64,000 nucleotides of DNA from an uncultured Lachnospiraceae bacterium (GTDB lineage Bacteria; Bacillota; Clostridia; Lachnospirales; Lachnospiraceae). The stretch spans positions 62,001-126,000 of the forward strand of contig CAKRSV010000002.1 in the NCBI GenBank assembly GCA_934401915.1. Reading direction: 5' to 3'. The position numbers were made by a program, and so were the translations under genes. Positions 25,631-34,332 of this stretch are shown one piece after another. Positions within the stretch are counted from its first letter, which is position 1, and each line of letters starts with the position of its first letter. Below the pieces are notes generated by a model that saw only the letters and a list, made by a program, of their open reading frames with translations, ran no database searches and was not told the DNA's origin.

Positions 25631-25822
25631 GATCGCGTAACAGAGTGATAGATTAGATTGTATAAATGAATAACCAGCCAGGGCTCGCTTTCGCTCCAAT
25701 CCGGGCGCAATGGTACATAAGTGGCTAAAATACAGCCACTAAATACCAGCGCCCTACTAGGTCCCTTTGCTTGGTTAATTCATTTGTACAATCCTAAACG
25801 GTAAACTATGTGTTACGCGATC
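25631..25822. repeat. 192-bp near-palindromic element
   Basis: The whole segment is an imperfect inverted repeat. The outer arms 25631-25642 and 25811-25822 match perfectly over 12 bp. Middle arms (25655-25675 with about 25773-25793) match over ~19 of 21 positions. The central arms pair 25703-25708 with 25749-25754 and 25720-25726 with 25734-25740. Transcribed either way it would form one long hairpin. It fills the divergent gap between the CYTH and DJ-1-like genes and has no coding frame. Its length and symmetry suggest a MITE-like element. Confidence 0.7.
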
Positions 25823-25920
25823 ACAATATCTCTTTCGCACATTCATTTTATATAGTACACTATACATAAAAATATACCTTTTGGCGAGGATATGCAATGG
25901 TTAAGAAGGAGGAAGAGACG

Positions 25921-26481
25921 ATGAGCAGACTTGCAATTTTTTTTGGAACGGGATATGAGGAGATCGAGGCGCTGACAGTGGTAGATATCCTGCGCAGGGC
26001 GAAGGAGGATATCGTGATGGTGTCGATCACCGGAGAGAGAGAGGTCACCGGATCGCACGGGATCAGCGTGCAGATGGATCAGCTTCTCACGGAAGTGAAT
26101 TTTGAGGAGATTGACGGGATCGTACTCCCGGGAGGAATGCCAGGCACGAAGAATCTGGAGGCCTGCGGAGCATTGATGGAGCAGGTGGATGCGTTCGTAA
26201 AAGAAGGAAAGCTGGTTGCGGCGATCTGTGCGGCTCCGAGCATCCTTGGACACCGCGGGCATCTGCAAGGGAAAAAGGCGTGCATTTTCCCGGGGATGGA
26301 AGAGCATCTGAGCGGCGCGCAGGTGGTGACGGACAGACCGGCGGTCACGGACGGCAACGTGATCACAGGACGCGGCATGGGCGCAGCCATTCCGTTTGGA
26401 CTGCATATCCTGGAAAAATTGCAGGGCAGGGACGAGGCGCAGGAGATGGCAGAGCGCATTGTTTTTGACGCGGCTTTTTAA
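25921..26481 (+). CDS. DJ-1/PfpI family protein
   Basis: 186 residues with the glutamine-amidotransferase-like fold. It starts MSRLAIFFGTGYEEIEALT with the conserved Glu (YEEIE), and the nucleophile elbow AAICAAPSILG contains the conserved Cys. Good AAGGAGGAAGAG spacing favours the ATG at 25921 over the upstream 25897. Family members are oxidative-stress proteins, proteases or proposed glyoxalases/deglycases, and sequence alone does not decide. Single-gene unit between the large palindrome and the spore protein. Confidence 0.92.
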   Translation: MSRLAIFFGTGYEEIEALTVVDILRRAKEDIVMVSITGEREVTGSHGISVQMDQLLTEVNFEEIDGIVLPGGMPGTKNLEACGALMEQVDAFVKEGKLVAAICAAPSILGHRGHLQGKKACIFPGMEEHLSGAQVVTDRPAVTDGNVITGRGMGAAIPFGLHILEKLQGRDEAQEMAERIVFDAAF

Positions 26482-26517
26482 TCCAAAACTTTCCATAATA
26501 ATTTATTTCAATCCGAA

Positions 26518-26524
26518 CATACTA
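26518..26524 (+). promoter_or_regulatory. Possible sigma-G -10 element for the spore protein gene
   Basis: CATACTA matches the sigma-G -10 consensus CATNHTA. A weak CATA -35 lies 20 bp upstream, longer than ideal. The predicted leader folds: 26531-26539 pairs perfectly with 26594-26602. Sigma-G control is expected for alpha/beta spore proteins. Confidence 0.35.
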
Positions 26525-26643
26525 ACATCAAGATAAGCGATACAGTTCGCGTTTACTTCGAAAGGTTTCTTCCGGGATAGGCGCAGAATCAGGCGCTTAT
26601 CTCAAAAAAGAAAACAATCAAAAGTATTTCGGAGGTGAAAGAA

Positions 26644-26847
26644 ATGGCAAGTAATAATAAGACAAATAGAGTAGAGGTTCCTGAAGCTAAGGCAGCAATG
26701 GATCGTTTCAAGACTGAGGTTGCATCTGAGTTAGGTGTAAACCTGAAGGAAGGGTACAACGGTGACCTCACATCCAAGGAAGCCGGTTCTATCGGTGGAG
26801 AGATGGTTCGTAGAATGATCAAGAAGCAGGAAGAGCAGATGAAATAA
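26644..26847 (+). CDS. Alpha/beta-type small acid-soluble spore protein
   Basis: 67-residue DNA-coating protein of spores. The typical pattern is present: PEAKAAMDRFKTEVASELGV, containing the TEVASE region where the GPR protease cleaves on germination, then LTSKEAGSIGGEMVRRMI, the second conserved DNA-binding block. The ATG follows GGAGGTGAAAGAA. The upstream codons in frame are not preceded by a site and are excluded. Its presence marks the organism as a spore former. A strong terminator follows at once. Confidence 0.95.
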   Translation: MASNNKTNRVEVPEAKAAMDRFKTEVASELGVNLKEGYNGDLTSKEAGSIGGEMVRRMIKKQEEQMK

Positions 26848-26869
26848 TCGATGCCTGCATCGAAATAAG

Positions 26870-26902
26870 ACAACCCGCCTTGAAACAGGCGGGTTGTTTT
26901 TT
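26870..26902 (+). terminator. Intrinsic terminator of the spore protein gene
   Basis: An 11-bp perfect GC-rich stem (26870-26880 with 26887-26897) and 6-nt loop are followed by six T. Confidence 0.92.
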
Positions 26903-26922
26903 GCGGGGGGCTATAGTATAGT
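26894..26922 (+). promoter_or_regulatory. Promoter for the ABC importer / hydrogenase-sensor region
   Basis: TTGTTT at 26894-26899, a 17-bp spacer and TATAGT at 26917-26922. The -35 overlaps the T-run of the preceding terminator. A ~100-nt GC-rich leader with some pairing (26931-26939 with ~26951-26961) follows, but it matches no riboswitch class I know. Confidence 0.5.
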
Positions 26923-27030
26923 ATCAGTGGGTTACCGGAAAGGTGCGCCTGCCCGGATACCACAGGTCAGATGCCTTTGCGCGTCGGACACAGCCTGGAC
27001 GAAAAGCACGCGCGGAATGGAGAAAACGTT

Positions 27031-28158
27031 ATGAAGAAAAAAGTGGCAGCGGTAGTGCTGAGTGTTCTGCTGGGTGCATCCATGCTGACGGGATGCGGTT
27101 CTCAGGACAACAGCGCGCAGAGCGGTGAGACGACTGTGAGCGACGCAGATTCGGCAAGCGAAGACGCAGAGCAGGAAGCAGAAACGATCGTGACAGACGA
27201 ACAGGAACAGACGGAGCCGTCCGTGGCTGAAGAGGAAGCCAAGGATGCGGAGAAAGAGGAGACAGGCGGCGTGACCGTCCGGATCGGCTCCCTGAAGGGC
27301 CCTACTTCCATGGGACTTGTCTATCTGATGGATCAGGCAAAGAAGGGCGAGACAGACAACAATTATGAGTTTACGATGGCGGCAGCGGCAGACGAGATCC
27401 TCCCGTCCATGATCTCGGGAGACCTGGATATCGCACTGGTTCCCGCCAATGTGGCAAGCGTGCTCTACAACAAGACGCAGGGCGGTGTGTCGGTGATAGA
27501 CATCAATACGCTTGGCGTACTTTATATGCTGTCAGGTGACACAAGTGTCACATCGATGGCAGATCTCAAGGGGAGAACCGTTTATCTTACCGGAAAAGGA
27601 ACGACCCCGGATTACATCATGCAGTATCTTTTGGAGCAGAACGGGCTTTCCACGGACGACGTGAAGATCGAATATAAATCGGAGGCGACAGAGGTGGCAG
27701 CCGTGCTGGTGGAGGAGCAGGACGCGATCGGCGTTCTTCCGCAGCCTTTTGTGACGGCAGCGTGCGCACAGAATGAGAACCTCGCAGTAGTAATGGATCT
27801 GACGCAGGAGTGGGATGCCGTGCAGGGAGAAGGCGGCAGCAGGCTTGTGACCGGCGTTACGATCGTCCGGAACGATTTCCTGGACGAGTACCCGGATGCC
27901 GTGGAAGCATTCCGGAAGGACCATAAGGAGAGCGCAGACTACGCAAATGAGAACGTGGAGGCGGCAGCGGAGCTTGTCGCAGCCGAAGGGATCATCGAGA
28001 AGGCGCCGGTTGCAGCGAAGGCAATGCCGAAGTGCAACATTACCTACATTGACGGCGACGAGATGAAGACAGCGCTTTCGGGCTATCTGCAGGTGCTGTT
28101 TGCACAGGATCCGACCTCGGTCGGCGGTGCGGTCCCGGGTGACGACTTCTACAAGTAA
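27031..28158 (+). CDS. ABC transporter substrate-binding lipoprotein (NMT1/SsuA-like)
   Basis: 375 residues. Lipoprotein signal MKKKVAAVVLSVLLGASMLT ends at the GC lipobox (Cys22), followed by a ~50-residue acidic linker. The mature part starts VTVRIGSLKGPTSMGLVYLM and keeps features of the nitrate/taurine/thiamine-precursor binding group: SGDLDIALVPANVASVL, LKGRTVYLTGKGTTPDYI, and AIGVLPQPFVTAA. Start placed at the ATG directly before the signal peptide. The next gene supplies permease and ATPase in one chain. The ligand is unknown; the downstream hydrogenase-like sensor might hint at a redox or metal-cofactor link, but that is speculation. Confidence 0.88.
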   Translation: MKKKVAAVVLSVLLGASMLTGCGSQDNSAQSGETTVSDADSASEDAEQEAETIVTDEQEQTEPSVAEEEAKDAEKEETGGVTVRIGSLKGPTSMGLVYLMDQAKKGETDNNYEFTMAAAADEILPSMISGDLDIALVPANVASVLYNKTQGGVSVIDINTLGVLYMLSGDTSVTSMADLKGRTVYLTGKGTTPDYIMQYLLEQNGLSTDDVKIEYKSEATEVAAVLVEEQDAIGVLPQPFVTAACAQNENLAVVMDLTQEWDAVQGEGGSRLVTGVTIVRNDFLDEYPDAVEAFRKDHKESADYANENVEAAAELVAAEGIIEKAPVAAKAMPKCNITYIDGDEMKTALSGYLQVLFAQDPTSVGGAVPGDDFYK

Positions 28159-28202
28159 CACACAGCGCGCCTGCGTCCAGATGGCAGGCATGGGGGATAA
28201 CC

Positions 28203-29639
28203 ATGCGCAGATCGATTCGAAAAATAAGTATCGTACTCGGCTGGCTGCTCTTGTGGCAGCTCGCCGCAGTATGCACGGATAATCATATTCTTCTGGTGGG
28301 GCCTCTGCAGGTGCTGGGGGCGCTCTGGGAGAATAGCAGACAGCCGGATTTCTGGAGGATCGTCGGATGCTCTTTCGCGAGGATCGGATCGGGGTTCGGC
28401 TGTGCCCTTGCCGCCGGGCTTGTGCTCGGGGCATGCAGCTACAGGTACCGGCTTGTGGAGGAGATCCTGGCGCCGCTTATGGAGACGCTCAAGTCGATAC
28501 CGGTGGCTTCTTTTGTTGTTCTTTTGCTGATCTGGTTCGGCTCCTCGAAGCTGTCTTTTTTTATCAGCTTTCTGATCGTTTTTCCCAATGTCTATGTCAA
28601 TACGGTGGAAGGACTTCGGAGTACCGATCCCAGGCTGCTGGAAATGGCGGCGGTCTTTCAGATGTCTGCCTGGAACCGGCTGTGGTATCTGTACCGACCG
28701 GCGCTGATACCGTATCTGACGGGGTGTCTGAAGATCTCGCTGGGCATGAGCTGGAAATCCGGCGTGGCGGCCGAGGTGATCGGACTGCCGGACTATTCTC
28801 TGGGAGAACGGCTTTATATGTCGAAGATCTATCTGGATACCGCGGGGCTTTTTGCGTGGACGCTGACCGTGATCCTTCTTAGCTTCCTCTTTGAAAAAGC
28901 GGTGCTCTTCGTGCTGCGGTATATCGGCGCATGGAAGCCGGGACAGAGCGACCGGCAATCCGGGAGCCGGAACGGAAAAGGGACGGAAGGCTTTGGAATG
29001 GTCAAAGGAGCCGGGGAGATCACAGCGGAGCATTTGCAGAAGAGCTACGGGGAGAACTGCGTGCTGCGGGATCTGTCCTTTACACTGAAAGCGGGGGGAC
29101 GCTACCTGCTGATGGCGCCCTCGGGAGCCGGAAAGACGACGCTCCTTCGGATCCTGACCGGAATAACGAAGGCGGATGAGGGCAGTGTGCAGGGATTGAA
29201 GGGGCAGCAGGCCGGGATGGTGTTTCAGGAGGACCGGCTGTGCGAGGAGTACAGCGCAGTCACCAACATTATGATCGCGATTGGCAGGAAAAACAGAAAG
29301 GGCAGCACGCTCAGACAGCAGATCGTGCAGGAGGCAGAGCGGATCCTGCCGGCAGACTGTCTGAATAAACCGGTGAAGGAGCTGAGCGGCGGCATGCGGC
29401 GGCGTGTCTGTCTGCTTCGGGCGGTGTTGAGCGACGCGCAGCTTCTGGTGCTGGACGAACCCTTTAACGGGCTGGACGAGGAGACGCGGGAGCGGTGTGG
29501 CAGATATCTTCTGGAGCGGCAGGCCGGGCGGACCATCCTTGTGACCTCACACCGGATGGAGGACCGGGAGCTACTGGATTGTGAACTGCTGGAAGGTTTT
29601 TCAGTATGCGCAAAGAACGTGCGCGGAAATGGGGATTAA
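28203..29639 (+). CDS. ABC transporter permease-ATPase fusion
   Basis: 478 residues. Residues ~1-250 are an SsuC-like permease with about six spans; LLEMAAVFQMSAWNRLWYLY is the EAA-type loop that should contact the ATPase. Residues ~275-470 are an ABC ATPase: Walker A MAPSGAGKTT (first Gly replaced by Ala), signature ELSGGMRRR, Walker B LLVLDEPFNG and H-loop VTSHRMED. Permease and ATPase are normally separate genes in this family, so this fusion fixes their pairing. A GGGGG site precedes the ATG. It is followed after 3 bp by the TM1266-type gene, so cotranscription is likely. Confidence 0.9.
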   Translation: MRRSIRKISIVLGWLLLWQLAAVCTDNHILLVGPLQVLGALWENSRQPDFWRIVGCSFARIGSGFGCALAAGLVLGACSYRYRLVEEILAPLMETLKSIPVASFVVLLLIWFGSSKLSFFISFLIVFPNVYVNTVEGLRSTDPRLLEMAAVFQMSAWNRLWYLYRPALIPYLTGCLKISLGMSWKSGVAAEVIGLPDYSLGERLYMSKIYLDTAGLFAWTLTVILLSFLFEKAVLFVLRYIGAWKPGQSDRQSGSRNGKGTEGFGMVKGAGEITAEHLQKSYGENCVLRDLSFTLKAGGRYLLMAPSGAGKTTLLRILTGITKADEGSVQGLKGQQAGMVFQEDRLCEEYSAVTNIMIAIGRKNRKGSTLRQQIVQEAERILPADCLNKPVKELSGGMRRRVCLLRAVLSDAQLLVLDEPFNGLDEETRERCGRYLLERQAGRTILVTSHRMEDRELLDCELLEGFSVCAKNVRGNGD

Positions 29640-29642
29640 GTT

Positions 29643-29900
29643 ATGGAAGAAGTCGGAAACAGCAGAGTGGCGCTGATCGGGATACTGGTGGAGAACACGG
29701 GGGAAACGGCGCAGTTAAACGAGATCCTGCATGAGTATGCGCCCTATATCATAGGGCGGATGGGCGTCCCTTATGCCAAAAAAGAGGTGAACATCATCAG
29801 CGTTGCGGTGGATGCGCCGGAGGCGAAGATCAGTGCCCTTTCCGGGCGGCTCGGGATGCTTGACGGCGTCAGTACGAAGGTGATCTACGCCAAAAAGTGA
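29643..29900 (+). CDS. TM1266-type putative regulator of the iron-only hydrogenase system
   Basis: 85-residue protein with an ACT/NikR-C-like ferredoxin fold: VALIGILVENTGETAQLNEIL, YIIGRMGVPYAKKEVNIISV, GRLGMLDGVSTKVIYAKK. I recognise the TM1266 family, which travels with [FeFe]-hydrogenase maturation and sensor genes. Biochemical role not established. It starts 3 bp after the ABC fusion and is followed 152 bp later by the hydrogenase-like gene, which has a promoter of its own. Confidence 0.85.
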   Translation: MEEVGNSRVALIGILVENTGETAQLNEILHEYAPYIIGRMGVPYAKKEVNIISVAVDAPEAKISALSGRLGMLDGVSTKVIYAKK

Positions 29901-29981
29901 GGAAACGGACTCAAAACCGGAAACAGTGTCAAAAAAGCTGGATTGTACGTGAAAAAGCACATTTTTTACAGCTTAAAAGGG

Positions 29982-30010
29982 TTTTTATGGAAGATTATGT
30001 ATGTTATAGT
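29982..30010 (+). promoter_or_regulatory. Promoter of the hydrogenase-like sensor gene
   Basis: TATAGT at 30005-30010 with extended TG (30002-30003), and a weak TTTTTA -35 at 29982-29987 with a 17-bp spacer. It lies 43 bp before the ATG. Confidence 0.55.
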
Positions 30011-30052
30011 AACACTTGGGGGGAAGCATAGTCTGGCATAGGAGGATAAGAA

Positions 30053-32005
30053 ATGGCGAATCAATCGGAACAGGCTTTGGTCTATACCAACGAAAAATGT
30101 GTGGGGTGTAACAAGTGTATTTCTGTATGTCCGGTACTCAACGCAAACCATGCGGTGGAGAGGGACGGACAGAACAGGATTGAGGTCGACGGGAAGCAGT
30201 GTATCGCGTGCGGCGCGTGCTTTGACGTATGTGCACACGGTGCGAGAAGCTATCACGACGACACGGAACGTTTTTTTGCGGATCTGGCAAAGGGAGAGAA
30301 GATCTCGCTGTTGCTGGCGCCTGCATTTCTGGCAAATTATCCCAGAGAGTATGCGAGCGTTCTCGGCGGTCTGAAGAAGCTGGGAGTAAACCGGCTGATC
30401 AGCATCAGCTTTGGCGCGGACATCACCACCTGGGCTTATATCAAATACATTACGGAACACAATTTTACAGGAGGGATCTCGCAGCCCTGTCCTGCGATCG
30501 TGGGCTACATAGAGAAGTACCTGCCGGAGCTGATCCCGAGTCTGATGCCGGTTCATTCTCCGATGATGTGCGGCGCGGTCTATGCGAAAAAGTACATGAA
30601 GGTAACGGACAAGCTGGCTTTTATCAGCCCTTGTATCGCGAAGAAGAATGAGATCGACGATCCGAACTGCGGAGGGTATATTTCCTACAACGTGACCTTC
30701 GATCATCTGATGGAATATGTGAAAACACACAATATATCGGGACCGGCTGTCACGGATGAGATCGAGTACGGTCTTGGCTCCATCTACCCGATGCCGGGCG
30801 GACTGAAGGAGAATGTCTACTGGTTCTGCGGAGAGGAGATCTTTATCCGCCAGATCGAGGGAGAGAAGCACGCCTATGAATTCCTGGAGGACTACAAGGA
30901 CCGAGTGGTAGGCAAGAAGGAGCTTCCGTTCATGGTGGACGCTTTGAACTGCGCGAAGGGCTGTCTGTATGGAACCGCGACAGAGGAAGAGCGCACAAAG
31001 ACGGACGATGTGCTCTATGAGATGCAGCGCATCAAGGAAACCAGCAAGAAAAATGATAAAAAGCACGCGTTCAGCAGAAAGCTGACGCCGAAGCAGAGGC
31101 TGGACAAGCTGAACAGACAGTTTGCAGGGCTTGATGTGAACGACTTTATCAGACATTACACAGACCGGTCGAGAGAATGTGCGATCAAGCGGCCGGGAAA
31201 CGCAGAGCTGGAGGAGATTTTCCAGTCGATGGAGAAAAAGACGGCGCTGTCCCGCGCGATCAACTGTTCCGCGTGTGGTTACGCGACCTGTAAGGATATG
31301 GCGGCTGCGATCTTTGACGGCTGTAACAAGAAGGAAAACTGTATTCAGTATGTCAAGGGCGAGGTCGAGAAGGACAGCGCGCTGACAAAGCAGATGGCGG
31401 CTGAGATGGAGGAGAAGAACCGGGAGATCCAGGCGAAGAACGAGCAGATCGCCCAGCTTGTCACAGACGTCGCAGGCGATTTCGAGACGCTGGATACTTC
31501 GATCAGCGAGATGTCCATCGGAAATAACAACAATGCACAGGAAAGCACCGGGATCTCAACGGCGATGAGCGATGTCATCACCTTCTGTGACGCGCTCCAG
31601 AGTGCGCTGAACAGTATCCGCGGGCTGCTCTCCAAGTTGGAGGAGAACAACGGAGAGATCACAGAGGTTGCCGAGGAGACGAACCTGCTCGCCCTCAATG
31701 CCAGCATCGAGTCGGCGAGAGCCGGGGAGGCCGGAAGAGGCTTTGCCATCATTGCGGAGAATATCAAGAAGCTGGCGGATTCCTCCAAGGAGACGGCGGC
31801 AGACAGCGATACGAACAAGGAGCAGATCGAGGAGGCGATCAAGACGCTGAGCGCGGACGCCGAGAAGCTGATCTCCGTCATAGACGACGTCAATGTCAGA
31901 GTGACGAACCTTGCCGCATCGACAGAGGAGATCGCCGCATCTGCCGACATGGTAAGCAATATTTCGGCAGATCTGAAGGAGAAGATGAACCGTCTGAACG
32001 CATAG
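30053..32005 (+). CDS. [FeFe]-hydrogenase-like sensor with methyl-accepting transducer domain
   Basis: 650 residues. Two [4Fe-4S] ferredoxin motifs (C16/C19/C22/C26 and C50/C53/C56/C60) precede an [FeFe]-hydrogenase large-domain fold. Its H-cluster cysteines are at C146 (SQPCPAI, where catalytic enzymes have TSCCPxW), C194 ([10 protein letters not shown]), and C300/C304 (LNCAKGC). A further Cys cluster follows at ~404-430 (CSACGYATC). Residues ~480-645 are a coiled-coil methyl-accepting transducer with the hairpin tip [20 protein letters not shown]. No membrane span. The altered first motif and the signalling tail indicate an H2/redox sensor rather than a bulk hydrogenase. The ATG follows AGGAGG. 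Confidence 0.88.
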   Translation: MANQSEQALVYTNEKCVGCNKCISVCPVLNANHAVERDGQNRIEVDGKQCIACGACFDVCAHGARSYHDDTERFFADLAKGEKISLLLAPAFLANYPREYASVLGGLKKLGVNRLISISFGADITTWAYIKYITEHNFTGGISQPCPAIVGYIEKYLPELIPSLMPVHSPMMCGAVYAKKYMKVTDKLAFISPCIAKKNEIDDPNCGGYISYNVTFDHLMEYVKTHNISGPAVTDEIEYGLGSIYPMPGGLKENVYWFCGEEIFIRQIEGEKHAYEFLEDYKDRVVGKKELPFMVDALNCAKGCLYGTATEEERTKTDDVLYEMQRIKETSKKNDKKHAFSRKLTPKQRLDKLNRQFAGLDVNDFIRHYTDRSRECAIKRPGNAELEEIFQSMEKKTALSRAINCSACGYATCKDMAAAIFDGCNKKENCIQYVKGEVEKDSALTKQMAAEMEEKNREIQAKNEQIAQLVTDVAGDFETLDTSISEMSIGNNNNAQESTGISTAMSDVITFCDALQSALNSIRGLLSKLEENNGEITEVAEETNLLALNASIESARAGEAGRGFAIIAENIKKLADSSKETAADSDTNKEQIEEAIKTLSADAEKLISVIDDVNVRVTNLAASTEEIAASADMVSNISADLKEKMNRLNA

Positions 32006-32032
32006 AAAAAAGGCAGAAAATGAAAAGGATCG

Positions 32033-32065
32033 CAGGAAACCGGAGAAATCTGGTTTCCTGTTTTC
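32033..32065 (+). terminator. Terminator after the hydrogenase-like gene
   Basis: 9-bp perfect stem (32033-32041 with 32052-32060), 10-nt loop, then four T. The remaining ~190 bp up to the tig promoter hold no gene that I can support. Confidence 0.8.
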
Positions 32066-32259
32066 GAATCTGCCATACGCAAATCTGCGGATCATGTGAA
32101 TGAAGTGAGAGTGCAGTGGGAATGTTCTTTGGAGGCGGTCGCAGAGGGCTTTGCGCAGGAAGAAGGATCCAGGCAGGCCGAAAATCAGAAAATTCATGGG
32201 AATTTTATAAAATATTTACTTTCCAGAAAGAATAAATTCTAGTATTTTCGGCTTGGGTA

Positions 32260-32268
32260 TGCTATAAT
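32260..32268 (+). promoter_or_regulatory. Extended -10 promoter for tig
   Basis: TGC directly before a perfect TATAAT (32263-32268). No good -35 is needed with this element. Transcription from about 32275 gives a 70-nt leader to tig. Confidence 0.65.
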
Positions 32269-32344
32269 CTTTAAATGACTGTGACCAGGATGTGCAGACG
32301 CACACTTGTGTATCATAGAGGTAATTGAAGGAGGAACCCATAGA

Positions 32345-33691
32345 ATGAGTTTACAGGTAGAAAAATTAGAGAAGAACATGGCGAAACTTACGATCGAGGC
32401 TTCGGCAGAAGATCTGGAGAAAGCGATCGAGAAGGCTTACCAGAAGCAGAAGAAGCAGATCAGCATTCCCGGATTCCGTAAGGGAAAAGTTCCGCGTCAG
32501 ATGGTAGAGAAGATGTACGGCAAGGCAGTATTTTATGAGGATGCAGCCAACGAACTGATCCCGGACGCTTATGAGAAGGCGCTGGAGGAGTGCGAGGAGG
32601 ATATCGTTTCCTCTCCCAAGATCGAGGTGACACAGATCGAGGCAGGCAAGCCGTTCGTATTTACGGCCACCGTAGCGCTCAAGCCGGAAGTAAAGCTCGG
32701 CAAGTACAAGGGTGTTAAGGTTGACAAGATCGATGTTGAGGTGACAGACGCCGACGTCGATGCAGAGATCGACAAAGAGCGCGAGAAGAATGCAAGAAAC
32801 ATTACAGTAGAAGACCGTGCAGTAAAGGACGGCGATATCACAACACTTGATTTTGAAGGCTTTGTGGACGGCGTTGCTTTCGACGGCGGCAAGGGCGAGA
32901 ATTATCCGCTGACGATCGGTTCCGGCGCTTTCATCCCCGGATTCGAGGAGCAGCTTGTAGGAGCTGAGATCGGCAAGGAAGTAGAAGTAAAGGTTACTTT
33001 CCCGGAAGATTATCAGGCAGAGAACTTAAAGGGCAAGGACGCCGTATTCAAATGTACGGTAAAGGAGATCAAGGAGAAGCAGCTTCCTGAGCTGGATGAC
33101 GAGTTCGCAGGAGAGGTTTCCGAGTTTGATACCCTTGCAGAGTACAAAGAGGATGTAAAGAAGACTCTGACAGAGAAGAAGCAGAAGGATGCGAAGAATG
33201 CAAAAGAGAACGCTGCAGTCGACGCAGCCGTAGCAGTATGCGAGATGGAGATCCCGGAGGCAATGCTGGAGACACAGCAGAAGCAGATGCTGGACGAGTT
33301 CGCACAGCGGATTTCGATGCAGGGACTTACCATGGAGCAGTACTTCCAGTTCACAGGCTCCAGCTATCAGCAGATGTTCGAGCAGGTAAAGCCGCAGGCT
33401 GAGGAGCGTATCAAGGCAAGACTGGTGCTTGAGGCGATCGCAAAGGCTGAGAATCTTGAGGCAACAGAGGAAGAGTATGAAAAAGAGCTTCAGAACATGG
33501 CAGACATCTATCAGATGGAGCTTGATAAGGTGAAGGAGCTTCTGGGCGACAGAGAAAAGAAGAATATTATGCAGGATCTGGCAGTCAGAAAGGCAGCAGA
33601 GTTCGTAGCAGACAATGCGAAGGAGACAAAGCCGAAAAAGACAGCAGAGAAGGCTGACAAGGCAGCAAAGGAAGAGAAAGCCGAAGCATAA
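32345..33691 (+). CDS. tig: Trigger factor (ribosome-associated chaperone and prolyl isomerase)
   Basis: 448 residues. The N-terminal ribosome-binding domain carries the signature [12 protein letters not shown] (variant of GFRxGxxP). A FKBP-type prolyl isomerase domain (~150-245: [20 protein letters not shown]) and a long helical chaperone domain follow. The C terminus is a Lys/Ala/Glu-rich tail. The start [16 protein letters not shown] follows AAGGAGGAACCC; an upstream in-frame ATG at 32306 is rejected. It leads directly into clpP and clpX, the standard tig-clpP-clpX arrangement. Confidence 0.97.
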   Translation: MSLQVEKLEKNMAKLTIEASAEDLEKAIEKAYQKQKKQISIPGFRKGKVPRQMVEKMYGKAVFYEDAANELIPDAYEKALEECEEDIVSSPKIEVTQIEAGKPFVFTATVALKPEVKLGKYKGVKVDKIDVEVTDADVDAEIDKEREKNARNITVEDRAVKDGDITTLDFEGFVDGVAFDGGKGENYPLTIGSGAFIPGFEEQLVGAEIGKEVEVKVTFPEDYQAENLKGKDAVFKCTVKEIKEKQLPELDDEFAGEVSEFDTLAEYKEDVKKTLTEKKQKDAKNAKENAAVDAAVAVCEMEIPEAMLETQQKQMLDEFAQRISMQGLTMEQYFQFTGSSYQQMFEQVKPQAEERIKARLVLEAIAKAENLEATEEEYEKELQNMADIYQMELDKVKELLGDREKKNIMQDLAVRKAAEFVADNAKETKPKKTAEKADKAAKEEKAEA

Positions 33692-33711
33692 TCAATAATG
33701 GAGGGATAATC

Positions 33712-34308
33712 ATGCCATTAGTACCTTATGTCATAGAGCAGACGTCCAAGGGCGAGCGCTCTTATGATATTTATTCACGATTATTAAAAGAGAGGATCAT
33801 TTTCCTCGGTGAGGAAGTGACAGAGGCATCTGCCAGCGTGATCGTGGCAGAGATGCTGTTTTTGGAATCGGAAGACCCGGAGAAGGATATTCACCTGTAT
33901 ATCAACAGCCCGGGCGGTTCTGTGACAGCAGGCATGGCGATCTATGACACCATGCAGTTTGTAAAGTGTGATGTTTCTACCGTATGTATCGGTATGGCGG
34001 CCAGCATGGGAGCCTTTTTGCTGGCAGGCGGCGCGAAGGGAAAGAGATATGCGCTTCCCAACGCGGAGATCATGATCCATCAGCCTCTCGGCGGTGCGCA
34101 GGGACAGGCGACGGAGATCGAGATCGCGGCCAAGCATATTTTGCAGACCAAGGAAAAGCTCAACAAAATCCTGGCAGCCAATACGGGTCAGGACTATGAT
34201 ATCATCGCCGCGGACACGGAGCGTGACAACTGGAAATCCGCAGAAGAGGCGGCAGCATACGGACTCATCGACCGCGTGATCGCGAACCATGACAATGCAG
34301 GCAAATAA
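33712..34308 (+). CDS. clpP: ATP-dependent Clp protease proteolytic subunit
   Basis: 198-residue serine peptidase that forms the double heptameric barrel fed by ClpX (next gene). The catalytic Ser is in [14 protein letters not shown], the His in [10 protein letters not shown], and the Asp in the later part of the fold. The start [20 protein letters not shown] includes the short propeptide-like N terminus normal for ClpP. The ATG follows GGAGGGATAATC. 20 bp after tig and 24 bp before clpX. Confidence 0.97.
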   Translation: MPLVPYVIEQTSKGERSYDIYSRLLKERIIFLGEEVTEASASVIVAEMLFLESEDPEKDIHLYINSPGGSVTAGMAIYDTMQFVKCDVSTVCIGMAASMGAFLLAGGAKGKRYALPNAEIMIHQPLGGAQGQATEIEIAAKHILQTKEKLNKILAANTGQDYDIIAADTERDNWKSAEEAAAYGLIDRVIANHDNAGK

Positions 34309-34332
34309 AAAGAAGGGTATGGATTGTAAGGA

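Noticed and set aside
26929..27030. Riboswitch before the NMT1-like binding protein gene
   Set aside because: The leader is GC-rich with some pairing, but I could not match conserved cores of TPP, cobalamin, Moco, SAM, guanidine or ZTP classes.
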